Below are positions 26,530 to 35,290 of a stretch of DNA of 64,000 nucleotides, piece after piece. Position 1 is the stretch's first letter. Each line of letters begins with the position of its first letter. The stretch is taken from NCBI GenBank assembly GCA_024636295.1, contig JAGXHI010000062.1, positions 1-64,000 on the forward strand, given 5' to 3'. The DNA comes from Desulfuromonadales bacterium (lineage in GTDB: Bacteria > Desulfobacterota > Desulfuromonadia > Desulfuromonadales > JAGXHI01). The notes under the pieces were generated by a model, which saw nothing but the letters and a program-made list of their open reading frames with translations, did not search any database and had not been told where the DNA came from. The position numbers were made by a program, and so were the translations under genes.

Positions 26530-28407
26530 TTACCTTTTGATGGTCACTCCCCGGCCAACCGCTCGGTTAATGGTCGGGATCAGATTATTTTCAACCCAGG
26601 CATCTTCACCTATTATCGGCCCCTGAATTACGACCGTCAATTCCATTGGCCTGTCTCCGGATTGCATCGGCTGGGTCACAATTGGAGAAGTATTCGTCCC
26701 GCCTCCGCTGCCGATCCGGGTTCCTTCCCCCTGGGGCTTGGCGCCGATCAGGTTTTTCATGTAGGCGGCTCTTCCCGCCACATGCAGAGCCGTCAGAGGG
26801 ATATTCCAGGGATACGGCACACTATTCCATGTTTTGATCGCGCCAGATACGGCCTCCTGGCCAGCCTCCAAAACACGTGCCGCCTGGTTGGCCCGGAACA
26901 TTGCTTGATTGCTTCCGGCAGACAACTGGGTCATGCGCTGCATGTCCCCGGCAACCGTGCTGAGGCGATCCTGCCAGGACGATTGTTCAAACTTTTCCCG
27001 GTCTGAAAGCCCCTCCCAGTGAATCCGGGTCAGCTCGTTCTCCCGCTCTTGTGCGAGTTCCCCCTCGATCGCGTAGAATTCCTGTTTCTGAATCAAACCC
27101 TGAGCAAGAGCCTCCTGGACGATCCCCTTGCGGTTTTGATAGCTTGCCCGGACAAACTCTTCTTCGCTCATCATGGCAAACCGCAGAGCGTCGAGCTGCT
27201 CCTGAGCGGCCTCCTTAGCCATCACATTGCCCAGGATATCCACCGAATCAAACCCTAATCCAAATTCCGGCTTTTCGAAAACCGGCTTGAGTTTCGGAGT
27301 GAAATTTGAAATATCCTCAATGGAATTCTGCAGGGCCGCCTGGTTCCAAGCGTCATCAAAAAAACCTTTGGGCGTGGAGGAAGAAACCGGCACACCGCCC
27401 GATCCTCCGGGGCCTGAGATCTCTATCCTTGGTATTTTGAACCGCTTGCCGGCCTGATCGGCATTTTTATCCTGGAGATCCTGAAGCTCGCCATATTTCT
27501 GGAAAAACTCGACCAGACCGACCAGTGGGCCAATTCCAGGAATGGACCTGACAAGGGAGTCCTTAAGGCCATCGTCACCTCCGGCATCTTTCATCCAGTC
27601 GGGCAATAGGTCATCCAACGCCTTATCGACATCCAGAAGGGCTCTCTCCAGCCCGTACATGGCTGCGGTCAAGGTGTTGATCATCCCCGGAGCGCCGCTA
27701 TCGCCTCCCGCCAACTTAACCGAGGCTTCAAGGACATCCCCGAATTTGTTTTCCAGCGCCGTCAGAGCGCCACCAAGGCCCTGGCGGGCAGCTTTTGCCG
27801 CCCCTCCGAATTCGGTTTGCAGCTCCCGGAGAATGATGCTTTGGGCTTCGGCGACACGGCCGGATTCCACCATGGCACGGATTTGCTCTTTCTGCGCGTC
27901 GGTAAAGGTCACTCCGACGCGGGTCAGGGCGGAGATACCCTGGAGAGGATCGTTGAGGGCTTTGCCGAGCTGGAGGGAGGAAGACTTAAGGTCCTGACCC
28001 ATCGCCGTGGACATATCCAAAATGGCAGGGACGGCCGCCTTGAAGATCTCTCCGCGAATATTGGTGAAGGTTAGAAGGAGGGCCTCCATTTCTATAGTCG
28101 CTTCGTCCCCGAACGTGGTTGTTTTCTGGAGGGCTCCAGCCAAGGCCTGGAGTTCCTGACTGGTCAGGCCCGCAGCGTCCCGCGTGGACTTCAGTCGTTG
28201 CTCCAGCTGGAATATCGCCTGTTCCTGTTTGACGTAGGCCTGAACGGACTTGGAGATCACCGAGGCGCCGAACGCGCCGGCAATAATAGGGCCAAAGGTC
28301 CTCGCCACGTTTCCGAGCGCCTTAATGTTGCTCTCGGCTGATTTTTTCGCCCTGAGCGTCTCGTCCTTGGCCTTAAGACTGAATCTGACCTGTTTGTCGA
28401 CAACCAT
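26530..28407 (-). CDS. Phage tail tape measure protein
   Basis: A 625-residue protein. The start at 28407 is preferred over an upstream frame to 28551, which overlaps the previous gene and is Arg-rich nonsense. The N-terminal 230 residues match the tape-measure pattern seen in long-tailed phages: VRFSLKAKDETLRAKKSAES, LGNVARTFGPIIAGAFGASV, a helical stretch, then LLLTFTNIRGEIF and LGKALNDPLQGISALTRVGV. Mid and C-terminal parts are helical and Gly-rich. Tape measure length sets tail length; this one is short, which would mean a short tail of the long-tailed type. No tail tube, sheath or baseplate gene is seen nearby. Confidence 0.78.
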   Translation of the reverse strand: MVVDKQVRFSLKAKDETLRAKKSAESNIKALGNVARTFGPIIAGAFGASVISKSVQAYVKQEQAIFQLEQRLKSTRDAAGLTSQELQALAGALQKTTTFGDEATIEMEALLLTFTNIRGEIFKAAVPAILDMSTAMGQDLKSSSLQLGKALNDPLQGISALTRVGVTFTDAQKEQIRAMVESGRVAEAQSIILRELQTEFGGAAKAARQGLGGALTALENKFGDVLEASVKLAGGDSGAPGMINTLTAAMYGLERALLDVDKALDDLLPDWMKDAGGDDGLKDSLVRSIPGIGPLVGLVEFFQKYGELQDLQDKNADQAGKRFKIPRIEISGPGGSGGVPVSSSTPKGFFDDAWNQAALQNSIEDISNFTPKLKPVFEKPEFGLGFDSVDILGNVMAKEAAQEQLDALRFAMMSEEEFVRASYQNRKGIVQEALAQGLIQKQEFYAIEGELAQERENELTRIHWEGLSDREKFEQSSWQDRLSTVAGDMQRMTQLSAGSNQAMFRANQAARVLEAGQEAVSGAIKTWNSVPYPWNIPLTALHVAGRAAYMKNLIGAKPQGEGTRIGSGGGTNTSPIVTQPMQSGDRPMELTVVIQGPIIGEDAWVENNLIPTINRAVGRGVTIKR

Positions 28408-28408
28408 A

Positions 28409-28828
28409 TCAACCTTCCCTTTCTCCGGATGCCTCCGGTTGCGCCTGCTGGAAATTACACCGATCGCTCTGAATGAGCGTCTCCAGGTTAAAGGGCGCGT
28501 GGAGCGTCCAGTCAACCAGCGAAGCGGGCGCCACCTGACAGAACGTCTCAAAGTCGCTCACTTCGCCAAAATCCCTGACCTCCAGGCCGCGGATAAAAAC
28601 CACCTTGCCGCCGATCAGCTCGCGGTTTTTCTTTTCGATCTTCTCCGCAGCATCCAGGGCGCTGTAGGCTTCGGCCCGGATTCGGGCGACTTCCGCCTTG
28701 TATGCGTCCATCTCCGGGACATAGATCCCCTTGAGGCCGATAACGATCTGCTCCTCCTCGGGCAACTCCAGGTTGTTCAGAAACGGGGGCAGGCATTCAT
28801 AAACGTGATCGGGGGCAAAAAATTTCAT
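28409..28828 (-). CDS. Probable small tail-assembly protein
   Basis: A 139-residue acidic protein (KFFAPDHVYECLPPFLNNLE at the start) with a central helical segment rich in Ala and Glu. It stops one base before the tape measure ATG. In long-tailed phages the gene just before the tape measure encodes the tail assembly chaperone, so that role is likely by position and size only; no sequence motif proves it and I see no frameshifted extension product. Confidence 0.5.
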   Translation of the reverse strand: MKFFAPDHVYECLPPFLNNLELPEEEQIVIGLKGIYVPEMDAYKAEVARIRAEAYSALDAAEKIEKKNRELIGGKVVFIRGLEVRDFGEVSDFETFCQVAPASLVDWTLHAPFNLETLIQSDRCNFQQAQPEASGEREG

Positions 28829-28855
28829 TCTCTTTCTCCTCAGCTGGTAGGTTGG

Positions 28856-29455
28856 TTATTTCGCTGTTCTCAGGGCGTGGTCGAGGGCTTTGTTGAAATT
28901 GCGCATCCAGCGCTTGTTCACCACACGCTGGGCTGTATCCCGGAACTGGAGCCGCTCGCGGATCTGCGCGTCACGCTCCAGGAAATACATGGGGATGACC
29001 TGCTTTCTCTTCCTCTGGAAAATGGTCTTCTGGCCGTTTTTGCCCGTGCCCACGAAGGAATTCTTCAGGTTGCGCGGGCGGTTTGCCGTTGTGATTTTGT
29101 TTCTCTTATTCCTTCGGACGAAAGAGGAGGGGACGGCCAGGTGTTTCCCCTGGGCCGGCTTTTTGATCCCCCCGGTCTCGTGAAGCTTCATCCAGGGCGC
29201 GCGGGTGAAGACTTCGGCCTCGAGGTCGGTCTTCTTGGCGGCCTTGATATTGAAGCCGAAGCGGGTCCGTGGCTTCCACCACATGGAGCGGAGTGTGAAT
29301 TTCCGATCCAGGCCCCGGACGATCTCGTCCCTGGCATCGGATGCCGTTTCGGTCAGGGCCTTTGCCGTGGCGAAGGGGATCTGCTTTCTCTGGAGGGCGT
29401 TCAGGTAGCGTGTGGCTTCCTGAATGCCGTCCACCTGAATACTGAAATTAAGCAT
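28856..29455 (-). CDS. gp10-like minor tail / tail completion protein
   Basis: A 199-residue very basic protein. MLNFSIQVDGIQEATRYLNA, then QIPFATAKALTETASDARDEIVRGL, is the pattern of phage virion-morphogenesis and HK97 gp10-like proteins, which act at the head-tail joint. The rest is rich in Arg and Lys (FVRRNKRNKITTANRPRNLK). Its start lies only 4 bases after the primase stop, so a structural gene is directly coupled to a replication gene. Confidence 0.65.
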   Translation of the reverse strand: MLNFSIQVDGIQEATRYLNALQRKQIPFATAKALTETASDARDEIVRGLDRKFTLRSMWWKPRTRFGFNIKAAKKTDLEAEVFTRAPWMKLHETGGIKKPAQGKHLAVPSSFVRRNKRNKITTANRPRNLKNSFVGTGKNGQKTIFQRKRKQVIPMYFLERDAQIRERLQFRDTAQRVVNKRWMRNFNKALDHALRTAK

Positions 29456-29459
29456 TGAT

Positions 29460-30611
29460 TCATCCTTTCCTCTGGGAATTGATGTTGAAAATCCGCAATC
29501 CTGGCGGAAGTCCCGCGGCTATCCAGGTCCGAAGATCTCCTCCTGCCTGGTGGTATTCGCCCGGGTCCTTGCCGTGGGGGACCGGCCACCGGGTGGCGTG
29601 CTGGAAATTCTTTGACCACCAGGCGGCGGCCTTGCCGCCCGGGTTCTCTTCCTGCCCCGTCTGCGGGTTCTGGCGGGGCTCGAAATCCAGAGCCACCAGG
29701 ATGCACAGGGACTCTTCAAGCGCCGCTGCGGCTCTTGTTTTCGGGCGGGCGCTACAGGTGCCGAGGGGGACGGCGGAAACAAGATCCCCGGCCAGCCAGG
29801 CAATGAGCATGGCGTCCAGATCCGATTCCACCACCACGTGAGCCTTCGCCTGATCCCCGAAGATGAGCACATCGTCACCGGAACCTGGAAGCCAGTAATA
29901 ACGTGGCTGCTTTTCCGGCTGTCGGATCCGGACCCGGTGGACGCCTTTATCATCGAAATACGGGATGACGATCCCGGAGGGGATCCAGAGCCTTTTCGGC
30001 TTGCCGGTTTTCTCGCTGATCTCCGAGGGGAGCCCCCAGGCGGGCCTTTCCCGGTACAGGTCTTTGGGGACCCACCCCAGGCGAAACATTTTCACCGCCT
30101 CCAGGGGAAGCCCCCGGCCCTCGAGGTAATCCAGCTCCCTCTGACAGCGGAGTAGCTTCTGGTGCGCCCACTCGACCAGGGCGGATGCTTTTTCTCTCCA
30201 GGTCGTTTCCGGGTTCCTGGCTTCGGAGGGCAGCCACCTGTTTTCCGGACTCTTCCGCACGTGCGGCGATTTCAGTGCCGCTTCGCTGCTGTGCGCCGGA
30301 GCCGATCCCCGGCCGATTCGGCACTTGTCCTTCACGGCACAGGTCACAGAGGCGCACTCCTTCCCCAGCGCCTTATGGGCATCCGGACAGCTCATGTTTT
30401 CGAACTTGCGAAGAAACTCGATTCCATCCCCGGCGCCGCAGTTGCGACACATCCAGCCGTCACGCGCCGGCCAGACGACAAACCGGTCAGACTTCACCGC
30501 GTCCGCCTCCGAGGTGCCGCAGGCCGGGCAGGGGCCGTGCCACTCCCCGCCTTTTGAGCTGCTCACCCTGCGAAGAGGGACGTGTTTTTCCACCATCGCC
30601 AGAAGATCCAT
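29460..30611 (-). CDS. DNA primase with CHC2 zinc finger and Toprim domain
   Basis: A 383-residue protein. The N-terminal zinc ribbon shows CPAC ... CRNC with GDGIEFLRKFENMS, the CHC2-like finger that recognises primase start sites. A spacer (about 80-150) precedes the fold with LEGRGLPLEAVKMFRLGWVP, and a Toprim-like part from about residue 245 has HVVVESDLDAMLIAWLAG and CILVALDFEPRQNPQTG. It would make RNA primers for the element's replication together with the D5-type helicase encoded upstream. Upstream of it is an AT-rich repeat-bearing gap. Confidence 0.82.
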   Translation of the reverse strand: MDLLAMVEKHVPLRRVSSSKGGEWHGPCPACGTSEADAVKSDRFVVWPARDGWMCRNCGAGDGIEFLRKFENMSCPDAHKALGKECASVTCAVKDKCRIGRGSAPAHSSEAALKSPHVRKSPENRWLPSEARNPETTWREKASALVEWAHQKLLRCQRELDYLEGRGLPLEAVKMFRLGWVPKDLYRERPAWGLPSEISEKTGKPKRLWIPSGIVIPYFDDKGVHRVRIRQPEKQPRYYWLPGSGDDVLIFGDQAKAHVVVESDLDAMLIAWLAGDLVSAVPLGTCSARPKTRAAAALEESLCILVALDFEPRQNPQTGQEENPGGKAAAWWSKNFQHATRWPVPHGKDPGEYHQAGGDLRTWIAAGLPPGLRIFNINSQRKG

Positions 30612-30718
30612 TATGCCCTCCAGCCCAGGCGGGAGGCCGCCGAGGACGACCCGCCCCCCTTCGCTGAATCAACCAGAAGAATGTTCGATCGGTCGGTGAA
30701 ATCCGGCTGAAAATGGCT

Positions 30719-30894
30719 TGAACAATCATCGTTCAATTCACTAAACTCCCTATATAAAATCTGAATTCTTGTTTAACTTTCTTTGATCTAATATTCAAAG
30801 GTTCAAAAGGGTTAAAATGATAAATAAATACAGATATTTACGGCCTGAACGTTTCCAATTTAACCGTTCATCAACCATTCAAACCGTTCAAAGC
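30719..30894. other. Candidate replication origin with CGTTCA iterons
   Basis: An AT-rich gap between helicase and primase genes. AACCGTTCA occurs at 30862 and 30882 with the variant AACCATTCA at 30873; TTGAAC/GTTCAA form an inverted pair at 30719-30724 and 30731-30736; TGAACG at 30846 and further TTCAAA motifs (near 30794-30806) add to it. The 11-mer CCGTTCAAAGC (30884-30894) recurs inverted as GCTTTGAACGG at 40452-40462 near attR. P4-type satellites have such sites at their origin and at a second replication region. Function here is inferred. Confidence 0.4.
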
Positions 30895-32465
30895 AAATCC
30901 CGCAATTCAATTCCAAGGTATCGCTTGGTCCCGCCGGGTCCGCCCCGGTCCTTCTGAAAGCCTCGTTTCGCCATGTCGTCGCCGAAACGCCTCTGAGAGG
31001 GCACTTTGTCCGATATATTGGCGGACCACCATTCCTTAAAGGACTGATAAGCCGCCTTGGCGGTCGTTTTGGCGTCCTGCGCCTCGGTGCACTTCTCGTC
31101 GATCCAGTCGGCAAGCATGTCCTCGCTTCGCCGGTATTCGGCCGTGGCCGCCAGGACCGAAGGCGGCGGGTTGAGCCCTTCCTTCTGCCAGAGGAGACAG
31201 CCCCGGACCAGCCAGGCCAGGATTCCGGACTCCTCCTGCTTCAGCCGTTCGGGAAGGGTCTTGTCGATCTTTCTTTCATGGGCCGCCGAGGGACGCTCGA
31301 CGTAGGACAGACCGAATTCGATCAGGTGAAGCCTGGACCAGAACGCGAAGTCGGCTGCATCGGCCCGGGGCTTGTGATTGGTGGCCAGGCAGAGAAGGTG
31401 AGAAGGGGGAAAGGTGCTCGGGGCCCGGTCGTGGGGATTACGTCCGGTGAGGCTGTCGCCGCCCGAAAGCCACTTGACCCGGGCGGCGCTGAATCGCCTG
31501 CCCTGGTCCGTCTCGCTACAGAAGGCCAGGCGAAGCCCGCGAAGCGCCATCAGGTGAGGCGAAGGTCCGGCCGGATTGGAAGCCCGGCCCTGATCCAGGA
31601 GCAGCTCCGAGGCCACGGGCGCGGCCAGAGGCCCGAGAACGCTCTGGAGGGTTTCCAGCATCGTGCCCTTGCCGTTTCTGCCGTTGCCGTAAAGGACCGC
31701 AAAGACATGCTCCCGCACGCTCCCGGTGATGCTGTATCCGAAGAGCCTGCACAGGTAATCGGCCTTGGCCTGATCGCCTCCGAGGACCTCGAGGACGAAC
31801 GCCTCCCAGGTCGGGCAAGGGGAGTTCTCCCCCGTGGCTAGATAGTCGCCGCAGTCCTCCGGAAATTCGACCGGCGCGGCCATGGTCAGAAATTCGGAAG
31901 GCCTCCCCGGCCGGATCAGGCCGGTTCTCAGATCGACCACCCCGGTTTTACAGGGCAGAAGCCAGGGTTCCGAATCCAGTTTGTCGCCGGTGACAACCAG
32001 GGAGCCCTCTCCGCATGTCGCCGCGAAGGTCCGGCAGTTTTGACGGCCCCCGATGGATCGTAGCTTGTTCACCCGCCGCATGAACCTGGACTGCCTTTTC
32101 TGGAGTCGCTCGGCATCCTCTTCGTCGGCCGTTTCGGATATCTGACGCCCTACGGCTTTCGCTTCCTGGAAATACAGGCGGGCGATGTCCTCGACGGCGG
32201 GAAGGCTCTCATCCGTGATGTCCTTCTGCCAGAAGTGACCGGACCATCGCAGCCACTCGCCTGCCGTTGCATCGTAGATGAACCGATCCTTGTTCAGAGC
32301 CGCATACAGATAGCCGTCACCCAGTTCATTGAGCTGGAAACACTGCTGGACGAAATCGGACGAGATCGAATCCTCTTTTTTCTCTTCCGCCCCTAACGTC
32401 TCCCGCTCGTACTGGATCCGCTCTTCAACCTGGAGGCGGATTTCCTCCGTTTGAGGTGGGTTCAT
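30888..32465 (-). CDS. D5/P4-family primase-helicase (superfamily 3-type helicase)
   Basis: A 525-residue protein from ATG 32465 (ATG 32492 is an alternative). The N-terminal half has the D5-type pattern GDGYLYAALNKDRFIYDATA and WLLPCKTGVVDLRTGL. The helicase domain has Walker A in LYGNGRNGKGTMLETLQ, then LAFCSETDQGRRFSAARVKWLSGGD and LLCLATNHKPRA (sensor-like Asn). The C-terminal part carries the poxvirus D5 / P4 tail. Such enzymes drive replication of phages, satellites and plasmids. It overlaps the zinc-ribbon gene by about 40 bases. Confidence 0.88.
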   Translation of the reverse strand: MNPPQTEEIRLQVEERIQYERETLGAEEKKEDSISSDFVQQCFQLNELGDGYLYAALNKDRFIYDATAGEWLRWSGHFWQKDITDESLPAVEDIARLYFQEAKAVGRQISETADEEDAERLQKRQSRFMRRVNKLRSIGGRQNCRTFAATCGEGSLVVTGDKLDSEPWLLPCKTGVVDLRTGLIRPGRPSEFLTMAAPVEFPEDCGDYLATGENSPCPTWEAFVLEVLGGDQAKADYLCRLFGYSITGSVREHVFAVLYGNGRNGKGTMLETLQSVLGPLAAPVASELLLDQGRASNPAGPSPHLMALRGLRLAFCSETDQGRRFSAARVKWLSGGDSLTGRNPHDRAPSTFPPSHLLCLATNHKPRADAADFAFWSRLHLIEFGLSYVERPSAAHERKIDKTLPERLKQEESGILAWLVRGCLLWQKEGLNPPPSVLAATAEYRRSEDMLADWIDEKCTEAQDAKTTAKAAYQSFKEWWSANISDKVPSQRRFGDDMAKRGFQKDRGGPGGTKRYLGIELRDLL

Positions 32466-32874
32466 AGGATGGGGTTCCTTCCTGTCCGCCATGGGCAGAG
32501 TTTCGAAACTTGCCTGTCCATGCGGTTGCAAAAGATCGGCTCTTGCCTGTCAGTTCGGCAAGCCCTTGAATATCAAGCCCCACCGAGACGGCAAGGCGAA
32601 TCAGAATATATTCAGCCGGCGAGAAGTGCGCCCCTTCCATGGGCGTCCCCGTCCAGGCGTTGAACCGCCGGCCGCAGCTGATGCACAGCACACGCCGCAG
32701 GGCCCGCAGACTCCTGGATACTTTTTCCGAAAGGGCGTGTCCGCAGAGGGGACACTTCGCCGGATTTATTTCAAATTCGGTAAACAATTGCTTTTTGCTC
32801 TTTTCAACTTCCAGGGCGTCCCGAACGGGTGCCAGAGCTGATATAAGGAATTCTCTCTTTTCGGCGTCATCCAT
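32425..32874 (-). CDS. Zinc-ribbon, HTH-like protein
   Basis: A 149-residue protein from ATG 32874, which has GGGGG 7 bases upstream; a GTG at 32916 would add 14 residues. CPLC and CISC (about residues 43-75) form a zinc ribbon, followed by a helical part (LIRLAVSVGLDIQGLAELTG, KSRSFATAWTGKF) that looks like a helix-turn-helix. It is transposase-zinc-ribbon-like, but there is no catalytic domain. Its end overlaps the helicase start. DNA binding connected to replication or control of the operon is a reasonable guess. Confidence 0.55.
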   Translation of the reverse strand: MDDAEKREFLISALAPVRDALEVEKSKKQLFTEFEINPAKCPLCGHALSEKVSRSLRALRRVLCISCGRRFNAWTGTPMEGAHFSPAEYILIRLAVSVGLDIQGLAELTGKSRSFATAWTGKFRNSAHGGQEGTPSYEPTSNGGNPPPG

Positions 32875-33000
32875 CTTTAAGCCCCCGAAATTACAAGACA
32901 TATTCCATTCTTCCACGTATATTTGAAAAATTAAATGGACTCAAATACCGAGGTTGGCGTTCCCGCGAGGAATTTTTTCCCACAGAGGACCCAGCGGGTT

Positions 33001-33270
33001 TCACTTCCTCGCCTCGTCTATAAAATCCTGTCCGATCCGGCGAACGCGGTTGACTTCCTTGATCAGCCGCTGGCAATCGAGGGTCAACTGCTGGAGGATC
33101 AGCCCGGAGATTACCGCCCGTTCCGAAGGAGTATCCACCGGGTAATTCCTGGGCGGATAGATCGCGCGGGACAAGACCTCCAGATCCTTCTTGATCATGG
33201 TGCGGATCCACTTGATTTCCGAGGCGATGCGGTCGATATTGGCGGCCTGAGCCTTCCCGAGATTCTTCAT
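33001..33270 (-). CDS. Hypothetical small protein of element
   Basis: An 89-residue basic helical protein (MKNLGKAQAANIDRIASEIK; then YPVDTPSERAVISGLILQQL). Its ATG overlaps the stop of the preceding 72-residue gene by 4 bases (ATGA), a strong sign that both are translated. No known family recognised. Confidence 0.55.
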   Translation of the reverse strand: MKNLGKAQAANIDRIASEIKWIRTMIKKDLEVLSRAIYPPRNYPVDTPSERAVISGLILQQLTLDCQRLIKEVNRVRRIGQDFIDEARK

Positions 33271-33485
33271 GTCTTTTCTCTGGATAGATCGGCTGTCCGC
33301 AAGGGGGGGGAAGCGGGGGATATATCTAGGTCCAAACTCACTCTTTTGGAAGATTGAGGAGTCCTGTTCTGGCGCCTGAGTTCGCGACGGAGATCTTGGA
33401 GCAAGGAGATAATCATCTCCTGGTTCTCCGTCTGCTTGTCAATGGACTCGCAGATGCTCATCCAGTCGCAGGTGCATTCACACAT
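33267..33485 (-). CDS. Hypothetical small Cys-rich, coiled-coil protein
   Basis: A 72-residue protein starting MCECTCDWMSICESIDKQ, with four cysteines in the first 13 residues and then a heptad-like helix (MIISLLQDLRRELRRQ). It ends in an ATGA overlap with the next gene. The frame upstream of this start is a readthrough of a hairpin region. Function unknown. Confidence 0.5.
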   Translation of the reverse strand: MCECTCDWMSICESIDKQTENQEMIISLLQDLRRELRRQNRTPQSSKRVSLDLDISPASPPLRTADLSREKT

Positions 33486-33510
33486 GATGAATCTCCAGTA
33501 AAGAAAAGGT

Positions 33511-33567
33511 GGAAGGCCCCCTGGACCGGACATTCCAGGGGAGAAAGTTAAAGCCAGGGGGCCTTCC
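33511..33567 (-). terminator. Large hairpin after capsid gene
   Basis: GGAAGGCCCCCTGG at 33511-33524 is the exact reverse complement of 33554-33567, a 14-bp stem with a 29-base loop. Inside it, CCCCTGG (33518-33524) can instead pair with CCAGGGG (33535-33541). No T tract follows leftward, so it may stabilise the capsid mRNA 3' end or reduce readthrough rather than act as a simple terminator. Confidence 0.5.
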
Positions 33568-33595
33568 GTCCGGGGACGGTCCCCGGATCTCTGAT

Positions 33596-34714
33596 TTATT
33601 GGCCGGCCGATTTGATAGCCTTGGCTCCGACAGCGCAACAATCAAAGTCAATTCGGACCTTGTATTGCACCTCGTCCCTTTCGAAAACTGCACGGGAATC
33701 TGTGTAGGGCTCAAGGTTGTCCTCGTTATCGAGAGTAAGCGCCATGAACACAGGCCAGAGTTTCGGGTCCGGGAGAAGATACCAGGCTGTACTGCTGTAC
33801 CCTGTCAAGGCTGGGCTCTCAAGGAGGGGATCGACAACCGGGACGATGCCGATCTTCTTGAAGAAGTTCGGCACGGCGGCGTTGTTCTGCCCGGGAATCG
33901 AATCGCTGAAGCACAGCTCATGGGCGGTCATCTCCAGACTGGGCGGAACGAGAAGGATCTTCGGCTCCACCTGGAGGGGGTTTCCTGCATCATCGGAGAG
34001 CATCCGAAGGGTCTTTACCGCAGTTGCCAGAGAGTCCTTGCCGAGCGCCGAATCGGCGCCGGAGAGCAGGTTCCCCCTGGAGGCATCGAACACGGGCGTC
34101 CCATCGGAAAGAGAGGGGTTGGAAAGGAGCTGCCGGTAAACCTGCCGATTCTGTGTCATCTTGGCGGTCATGCCCAGGGTTCGCCCCAGATTCTTGAATG
34201 CCCCCAGGTCGTCATTGATCAAGGTCTGGCGGGAAATGCCAAGGATGCCGCCCCTTGTGCGAAGGCGCGCCACCTCCTCGCCTTCCTCGGTTCTCAGCCT
34301 CGTGTATTCGCCCTCTTCGTTAACCACCGGAAGATCTGCGGGAGGCGAAGTCCTGACAATAGAGAACTGGCGAAAGTCTTTGTTGCTCCCACGGGCAGCC
34401 CACTCCAGGAAGGTCCCGGGTGCATATCGATACCCGTGCTCGAGCGCCTTGTTTGCCGTGGCAGCCAGAATTTTCGGGAAATCGCTGGTGGTGAGCGCTC
34501 GATTGAATAGCTCGTGGTCATTGCCCCCCGGTGAGACTCCGGCATCCCGAAGAGATTCTCTGGCCAGTTCCCGGAAGCCGAGGTGTTTCAGATCGTGGTG
34601 TTTCTGTGCCTCGGTGCTTCCGCTTTCGCTGGGCAGACCTGCCCGCGCCGCCAGAAACTCGCTGGCCGCCCAGGCTCTTGAGCCCTTTGTGAGCCCTTCA
34701 ATTAGTCTTGGCAT
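33596..34714 (-). CDS. Phage major capsid protein (Mu gpT-like / HK97 fold)
   Basis: A 372-residue protein. The pattern LTTSDFPKILAATANKALEHGY, then FLEWAARGSNKDFRQFSIVR, LRTRGGILGISRQTLINDDLGAF and YLLPDPKLWPVFMALTLDN is that of capsid proteins otherwise found as the C-terminal half of protease-capsid fusions or as gpT-like subunits. The N-terminus is short; no protease or scaffold domain precedes it, and none is encoded next to it. A DUF2190 decoration protein gene lies upstream, as usual for this capsid type. Confidence 0.82.
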   Translation of the reverse strand: MPRLIEGLTKGSRAWAASEFLAARAGLPSESGSTEAQKHHDLKHLGFRELARESLRDAGVSPGGNDHELFNRALTTSDFPKILAATANKALEHGYRYAPGTFLEWAARGSNKDFRQFSIVRTSPPADLPVVNEEGEYTRLRTEEGEEVARLRTRGGILGISRQTLINDDLGAFKNLGRTLGMTAKMTQNRQVYRQLLSNPSLSDGTPVFDASRGNLLSGADSALGKDSLATAVKTLRMLSDDAGNPLQVEPKILLVPPSLEMTAHELCFSDSIPGQNNAAVPNFFKKIGIVPVVDPLLESPALTGYSSTAWYLLPDPKLWPVFMALTLDNEDNLEPYTDSRAVFERDEVQYKVRIDFDCCAVGAKAIKSAGQ

Positions 34715-34903
34715 TTTTCTGATCTCCTGTGGAAAAAGGTTTATTTGCCGGCCGCGAGCAACATGAAAGGAGAAATACTCCGCCGGCTGTCGGGGGTTAT
34801 TCGGGGCTCAGGACCCCGGGCACACTCCACCGACTTGTGCCCACGCTATGGACGGTTTCTGGAGAGTATGGAAACCAGGCAGCGCAACCCGGATCCAATT
34901 CGA

Positions 34904-35236
34904 TTAAGCATTGAGCTTGACGCGCACAACCGAAGCCGCCCCAGCGGCCGCAGCGAAGGCATAGCCCGCCAAGGTCTGATCGGTAGTGGTCTTGTCGAGC
35001 TCGCCGCTTGTGGCGTCGCAGTACAGAAGATCCCCCTGTGAGATCTCGAGGGCGGCCTCTTTCGGAACCTCGAACACGCCCGACATGGCGACTGTGCCGC
35101 TATCGCCATCGGCGATATCCACCAGCGCCACGCCCACGCGCACGCCGATCACCACCAGGTCCCCGGAGGCAACATCGCTGCCGGTCCCGTTTGTCCAGGT
35201 GATGTTCTCACCGTTCTGGACGAAGTTTTTTGCCAT
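34904..35236 (-). CDS. DUF2190 capsid decoration protein
   Basis: A 110-residue beta-rich protein beginning MAKNFVQNGENITWTNGTGS with the typical DUF2190 course: VASGDLVVIGVRVGVAL, GVFEVPKEAALEISQGDLLY and the ending TLAGYAFAAAAGAASVVRVK. Members sit on the capsid surface and stabilise expanded heads. Its position just upstream of the capsid gene supports this. The 189 bases to the capsid start hold no gene. Confidence 0.85.
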   Translation of the reverse strand: MAKNFVQNGENITWTNGTGSDVASGDLVVIGVRVGVALVDIADGDSGTVAMSGVFEVPKEAALEISQGDLLYCDATSGELDKTTTDQTLAGYAFAAAAGAASVVRVKLNA

Positions 35237-35290
35237 GGTTGTTCTCCTTTAAAAAAATTGGACGTTTCCGAGAGGAAAAATACGGAAAAA

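Noticed and set aside
28250-29458. Plus-strand open frame of 402 codons
   Set aside because: It is antisense to three phage genes with recognisable proteins and clean spacing; its translation shows no family pattern.
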